Shown piece after piece: positions 60,839 to 64,000 of a DNA stretch of 64,000 nt (positions within the stretch are counted from its first letter, which is position 1; each line of letters begins with the position of its first letter). The position numbers and the translations under genes are program-made. The notes beneath the pieces are model-generated. The model saw nothing but the letters and a program-made list of their open reading frames with translations, made no database searches and was not told where the DNA came from. The DNA is from Myxococcales bacterium. GTDB lineage: Bacteria > Myxococcota_A > Polyangia > Haliangiales > Haliangiaceae. The stretch spans positions 18,647 through 82,646 of the forward strand of contig CANKMW010000034.1 of the NCBI GenBank assembly GCA_947483555.1. Direction: 5' to 3'.

Positions 60839-63800
60839 TCAGGGCCCAGGGCGGCAGCAGCGGAACCCATAACTCGGCTCCAGCACGTTCACCGCGGCCC
60901 GCGAGGTCCGGAAATCGCAGGTCGCGCCCGCCGCCGGGCTGTCGTACGCGCCGCCGCGCAGGACGGCGATGTTGGTGCCACCCGTGGTCTGCCCGGTGAT
61001 CTCGTTGGTCCACTCCTTCAGGTTGCCCGACAGGTCGAGCGCGCCGGGCGCCGCCACGCATGCCGCCAGGGACCCGGTCGCCACCATGGAGTCGTCGTCG
61101 TTGCCGCCAGGGATGCTGTCGTGCGGCTCGGTGTTGCACGCCGCCGCGCTGAAGCTGTTGCCGTAGGGGTAGACCGTGTTGGCCATGCCCTCGCATGCAG
61201 TCTGCCACTGGGTCGCAGTGCACAGCGCCTTGCCGGCCGACATGCACGCGGCCTGAGCGACGTTGAAGGACACGTTGCGCCACGGCAGCACGCCCGGGTT
61301 CGAGCACGAGCGCGCCGCCGACACGCCGGTCGCCATCGCGGTCGCGTCGGGATGTGACGCCTCGTAGGTGTCGACGTAGTAATTCAGCGCGCCGATCTGC
61401 ACGTGGGTCATGGAATCGACGATAGCGTCGGGGCCGCTGTTGTTGTCGACCACGCCGTCGCAGTTGTTGTCGAGGCCATCGCAGGCCTCGGCGACCGCCG
61501 TACCCGCGTCGGGCAGGACACTCAGGTCGCACGTGGTCTGCGACGGGTCGCCCGGATCGCAGATGCGCTCGCCGACGTCGCGGCACACGCCGAGCCCGCC
61601 GTTGTCGCACTCCTGACCGAGGTCAGTGAACGTGTCGTCCTCGATGCCGTCGCAGTCGCCGTCCTCGCCGTCGCAGCGCTGCTCGGCCAGGACGATGCCG
61701 TTGGGCACGCTGGGATCGAACTCGACGGCGGCGTCGTAGTCGCACCACCACCGGGTCTGGGGGCCGCGGGTCTCGCAGATCATGGTCGTGCCCGCGCACG
61801 GCGTGCCGGCGGTGACGCGGCACTGGCCACCGGGCGGCGGCGGCAAGGTCTCGTCGACGATGCCGTCGCAATCGTCGTCGAAGCCGTTGCAGTCTTCCAC
61901 CCGCGCCGGGAACAGCGGGCACATGTACTCGCAGGTCAGCGGGTCGGCGTCGAGATCGGCGAAGCCGGGCTGGCACACCACGAACTCGCACTGGCCGGCG
62001 GCGCAGCGCTGGACCGCGCCGGTGCCGATGCAGCGGTGGTTGCAGGTGCCGCAGTTGCTGGAGTCGTTCTGCTTGTCGAAGGCCTGGTCGACCACGCCGT
62101 CGCAGTCGTCGTCGAGCTCGTTGCACTGGTCGTCGATGCCGATCGGCGTGCACAGCGGCGCGTCGATGCCGGCGTCGCCATCACCGATGCCGCCGTCGCC
62201 ATCGCCGCCGCCGTCGCTGTCGTCGTCGTCGCCGTTGTCGCCATTCAGATCGAATGGACGCAGGCCGCAGCCAGCCAGCGCCACGACCAGCAGGAGGGCG
62301 TGGGTCTGGCGCCGCCGCCGCAGGCCCAGCGCGCCGAGCGCGAGCAACACCACCACGAGCGCGGCACCGCTGCCGCCCGGGCCCGCGGCCGAGCAGCCGC
62401 CACCGCCGCCCGGCTGCACCCGATCGGGCCGTCCCGCCGGCCGATCGGGTGCGCAGATCGCGTCGCCGTCGCGCACCGCACACGTGAACGCCTCGCTGCA
62501 CTCGACCAGCTTGCACGGGTCCTCGATGCAGGCGCCGTCGGAGCAGACCTCGCCGGCGTCGCAGTTGATCGCCACGCACGGATCGTCGCTGCACGTGCCG
62601 TTCACGCACACCTCGCCCGACGGACAGGTCACTTCGGCGCACGCGTCGGGCACGCACGTGCCCTGCGGGTTGCAGCGCTGCCCCGACGGACACTGCGTGT
62701 CGTCGCAGTTGGGGACGCACGTCCCGGCGTCGCAGCTGCAGCCCAGCGGCTCGGTGCAGCCGGGATCGCAGTCGACGCCGGCGCACGGATCGGGCACGCA
62801 GGCCGAGTCGAGGCAGATCTGGCCCGACGGACAGCCAAGCACGTCGCAGTCGACGCAGGCCCCGAAGCGGCAGGTCTCCAATGGATCGCAGGTGACGCCG
62901 ACGCAGGGGTCGACGCACGTGTCGTTCTGGCAGATCTCGTTGGGCAGACAGGTCGCGCACGCGCTCGGCACGCAGAAGTTGCCCTGCGGCGTCATCTCGC
63001 AGCGGAAGCCGGCCTGGCACGGGAACTCGTCGGACGCGCACATCAAGCGGCAGCCGCCGTCGATGCACGACGTCATCACCGGGCACGCCGCGTTGTCGTC
63101 GGGGATGCCGTCGCAGTTGTCGTCGACGCCGTTGCACTGCTCGGGGTTGGGATCGACCGCGCCCACGCACACGATCGCTCCCCCCACGCACACGTTCATA
63201 CCGAACTGACACGGCGACATGCTCGACGTGCCGCACGGCATGCCGACCTGCGGGTCGTCCTCCTCGAACGCACCGTCGCAGTCGTCGTCGATGCCGTTGC
63301 ACTCGTCGAACGGATCGGTGGGCACGCAGCCGGGCGTGCACGAGATGCCCTCGTCGATCGCGCCGTTGCAGTTGTCGTCGAGGCCGTTGCAGACCTCGGG
63401 CTGGGGCATGGCACCGGGCATGGTGATGTTGCACGTGACCCCGGTGCCGCCGGCGTTACACACCAGCGTGCCGGTGCCGCGACACGCGCCCAGCCGGCCG
63501 TCGTTGCAGGCGTTGCCCTTCTCGGGAAAGTCCTCGTCGACTCGCGTGTCGCAGTCGTCGTCGAGGTTGTTGCAGGTCTCGAAGATGATCGAGCCCGAGA
63601 CGATCGTCGCCAGGGCGTTGGCCAGCTGCTCGTCGCTGCCGACCAGGAAGGCGGTGCTGGTGCCGCCGGCGGCCGCGATGGCGTTGAGCTGCGCCTCCTC
63701 GGAGATCAGGACCGAGAACCCGACTACGTAGGTGTCGATGCCCTTCATGCGCAGGGACGTCGCCGCCGCCACCGGGTTGCCCTGGCAGCTCTCGGCGCCG

Positions 63801-64000
63801 TCGGTCACCAGGATCACGCCGTAGCGCCGGCAGCCGCCGGTCGACGCCAGATCGCAGCCCTTGATGGGCGTGAGGTAGTCCTCGACCGCGGCCAGCGAGT
63901 TGGCCAGCGGCGTGGGCCCGGTGCCGCGCAGCTCGCAGTCACCGCCGCCGGCGAAGTTGCAGTAGTTGCCCTGGATCTGGGTGTTGTCGAAGTTGGTCTC
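60839..64000 (-). CDS. Giant von Willebrand A / MopE-repeat / FGE protein with internal MYXO-CTERM signal (5' end outside window)
   Basis: At least 1053 residues. From the window edge: C-terminal half of a VWA domain (GCRRYGVILVTDGAESC), MopE-type metal-binding repeats (CNNLDDDCD, CNGLDDNCNGAIDEG, CNGIDDDCDG), a stretch of EGF-like Cys units (about 63050-62470), and a MYXO-CTERM signal GCSAAGPGGSG plus hydrophobic helix plus LRRRR (about 62390-62300). Without a stop, this runs into ALLLVVALAGC, a lipoprotein-type signal (about 62265), a second set of MopE repeats and a C-terminal FGE/SUMF1-like domain (LCTATQWQTACEG, LSGNLKEWTNE, LRGGAYDSPAAG, GFRCC). It looks like two surface-protein genes fused in frame. 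Confidence 0.8.
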   Translation of the reverse strand, partial: ETNFDNTQIQGNYCNFAGGGDCELRGTGPTPLANSLAAVEDYLTPIKGCDLASTGGCRRYGVILVTDGAESCQGNPVAAATSLRMKGIDTYVVGFSVLISEEAQLNAIAAAGGTSTAFLVGSDEQLANALATIVSGSIIFETCNNLDDDCDTRVDEDFPEKGNACNDGRLGACRGTGTLVCNAGGTGVTCNITMPGAMPQPEVCNGLDDNCNGAIDEGISCTPGCVPTDPFDECNGIDDDCDGAFEEDDPQVGMPCGTSSMSPCQFGMNVCVGGAIVCVGAVDPNPEQCNGVDDNCDGIPDDNAACPVMTSCIDGGCRLMCASDEFPCQAGFRCEMTPQGNFCVPSACATCLPNEICQNDTCVDPCVGVTCDPLETCRFGACVDCDVLGCPSGQICLDSACVPDPCAGVDCDPGCTEPLGCSCDAGTCVPNCDDTQCPSGQRCNPQGTCVPDACAEVTCPSGEVCVNGTCSDDPCVAINCDAGEVCSDGACIEDPCKLVECSEAFTCAVRDGDAICAPDRPAGRPDRVQPGGGGGCSAAGPGGSGAALVVVLLALGALGLRRRRQTHALLLVVALAGCGLRPFDLNGDNGDDDDSDGGGDGDGGIGDGDAGIDAPLCTPIGIDDQCNELDDDCDGVVDQAFDKQNDSSNCGTCNHRCIGTGAVQRCAAGQCEFVVCQPGFADLDADPLTCEYMCPLFPARVEDCNGFDDDCDGIVDETLPPPPGGQCRVTAGTPCAGTTMICETRGPQTRWWCDYDAAVEFDPSVPNGIVLAEQRCDGEDGDCDGIEDDTFTDLGQECDNGGLGVCRDVGERICDPGDPSQTTCDLSVLPDAGTAVAEACDGLDNNCDGVVDNNSGPDAIVDSMTHVQIGALNYYVDTYEASHPDATAMATGVSAARSCSNPGVLPWRNVSFNVAQAACMSAGKALCTATQWQTACEGMANTVYPYGNSFSAAACNTEPHDSIPGGNDDDSMVATGSLAACVAAPGALDLSGNLKEWTNEITGQTTGGTNIAVLRGGAYDSPAAGATCDFRTSRAAVNVLEPSYGFRCCRPGP

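Overview
The window comes from a high-GC bacterium, most likely a member of the Myxococcota (a Haliangium/Kofleria-like lineage is my best guess). The evidence is two Ser/Thr kinases with long helical TPR-like tails, many small lipoproteins, Cys-rich and MopE-type CNGxDDDCDG repeat proteins, a MYXO-CTERM sorting signal, hybrid two-component genes and very GC-rich third codon positions that create long antisense shadow frames.

Layout. 1-2000: end of a nitrilase-family gene and a transhydrogenase-like flavoprotein. 2020-8350: a complete phosphate-starvation locus (phoB-phoR-phoU, pstS-pstC-pstA-pstB). Its PhoB-type direct repeats recur in front of a distant organophosphate antiporter gene at 35373-37040. 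8350-9300: a RelE/ParE-type toxin-antitoxin pair lying between two copies of the pstB 3' end. 9300-15860: a receiver/histidine-kinase pair, then a four-gene operon with 4-bp overlaps (hemE, hemG, a cupredoxin-like lipoprotein, an Rsm22-like methyltransferase). 15900-20000: penicillin-acylase lipoprotein and a two-receiver regulator. 20000-20620: decayed transposase and a broken PPC-domain lipoprotein. 20698-24401: a polysaccharide operon (flippase, Gfo/Idh dehydrogenase, epimerase). 24421-29590: a frameshifted DUF4157 (eCIS-core) toxin-like gene, an amine-oxidase fragment and two secreted proteins. 29685-46273: PRPP synthetase-like enzyme, lipoproteins, hydrolase, thioesterase, sirtuin, OPA antiporter, kinase 1, Old Yellow Enzyme homologue, Bcp peroxiredoxin, TPM protein. 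46334-52670: pntA-pntB-DUF3365 haem protein-kinase 2. 52748-56089: a fusion protein, aat and a small protein. 56243-60770: tRNA-Val and tRNA-Asp followed by a graveyard of mobile-element fragments bounded by a repeated tRNA-Asp 3' end, with a HEPN/MNT toxin-antitoxin pair. 60839-64000: a very large von Willebrand A / MopE-repeat / FGE protein running off the right edge.

Regulation. About twenty genes share one architecture: a TANNNT -10 hexamer ending 6-9 nt (usually 6-7) before the start codon, with no Shine-Dalgarno sequence. This implies leaderless mRNAs and fixes many start codons, including an unusual ATT start for aat. By contrast the tRNA operon has a textbook TTGACA-N17-TAGAAA promoter. 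A hairpin-containing dispersed repeat lies in frame inside three exported-protein genes.

All function calls rest on reading motifs by eye. No database search or computation was available.
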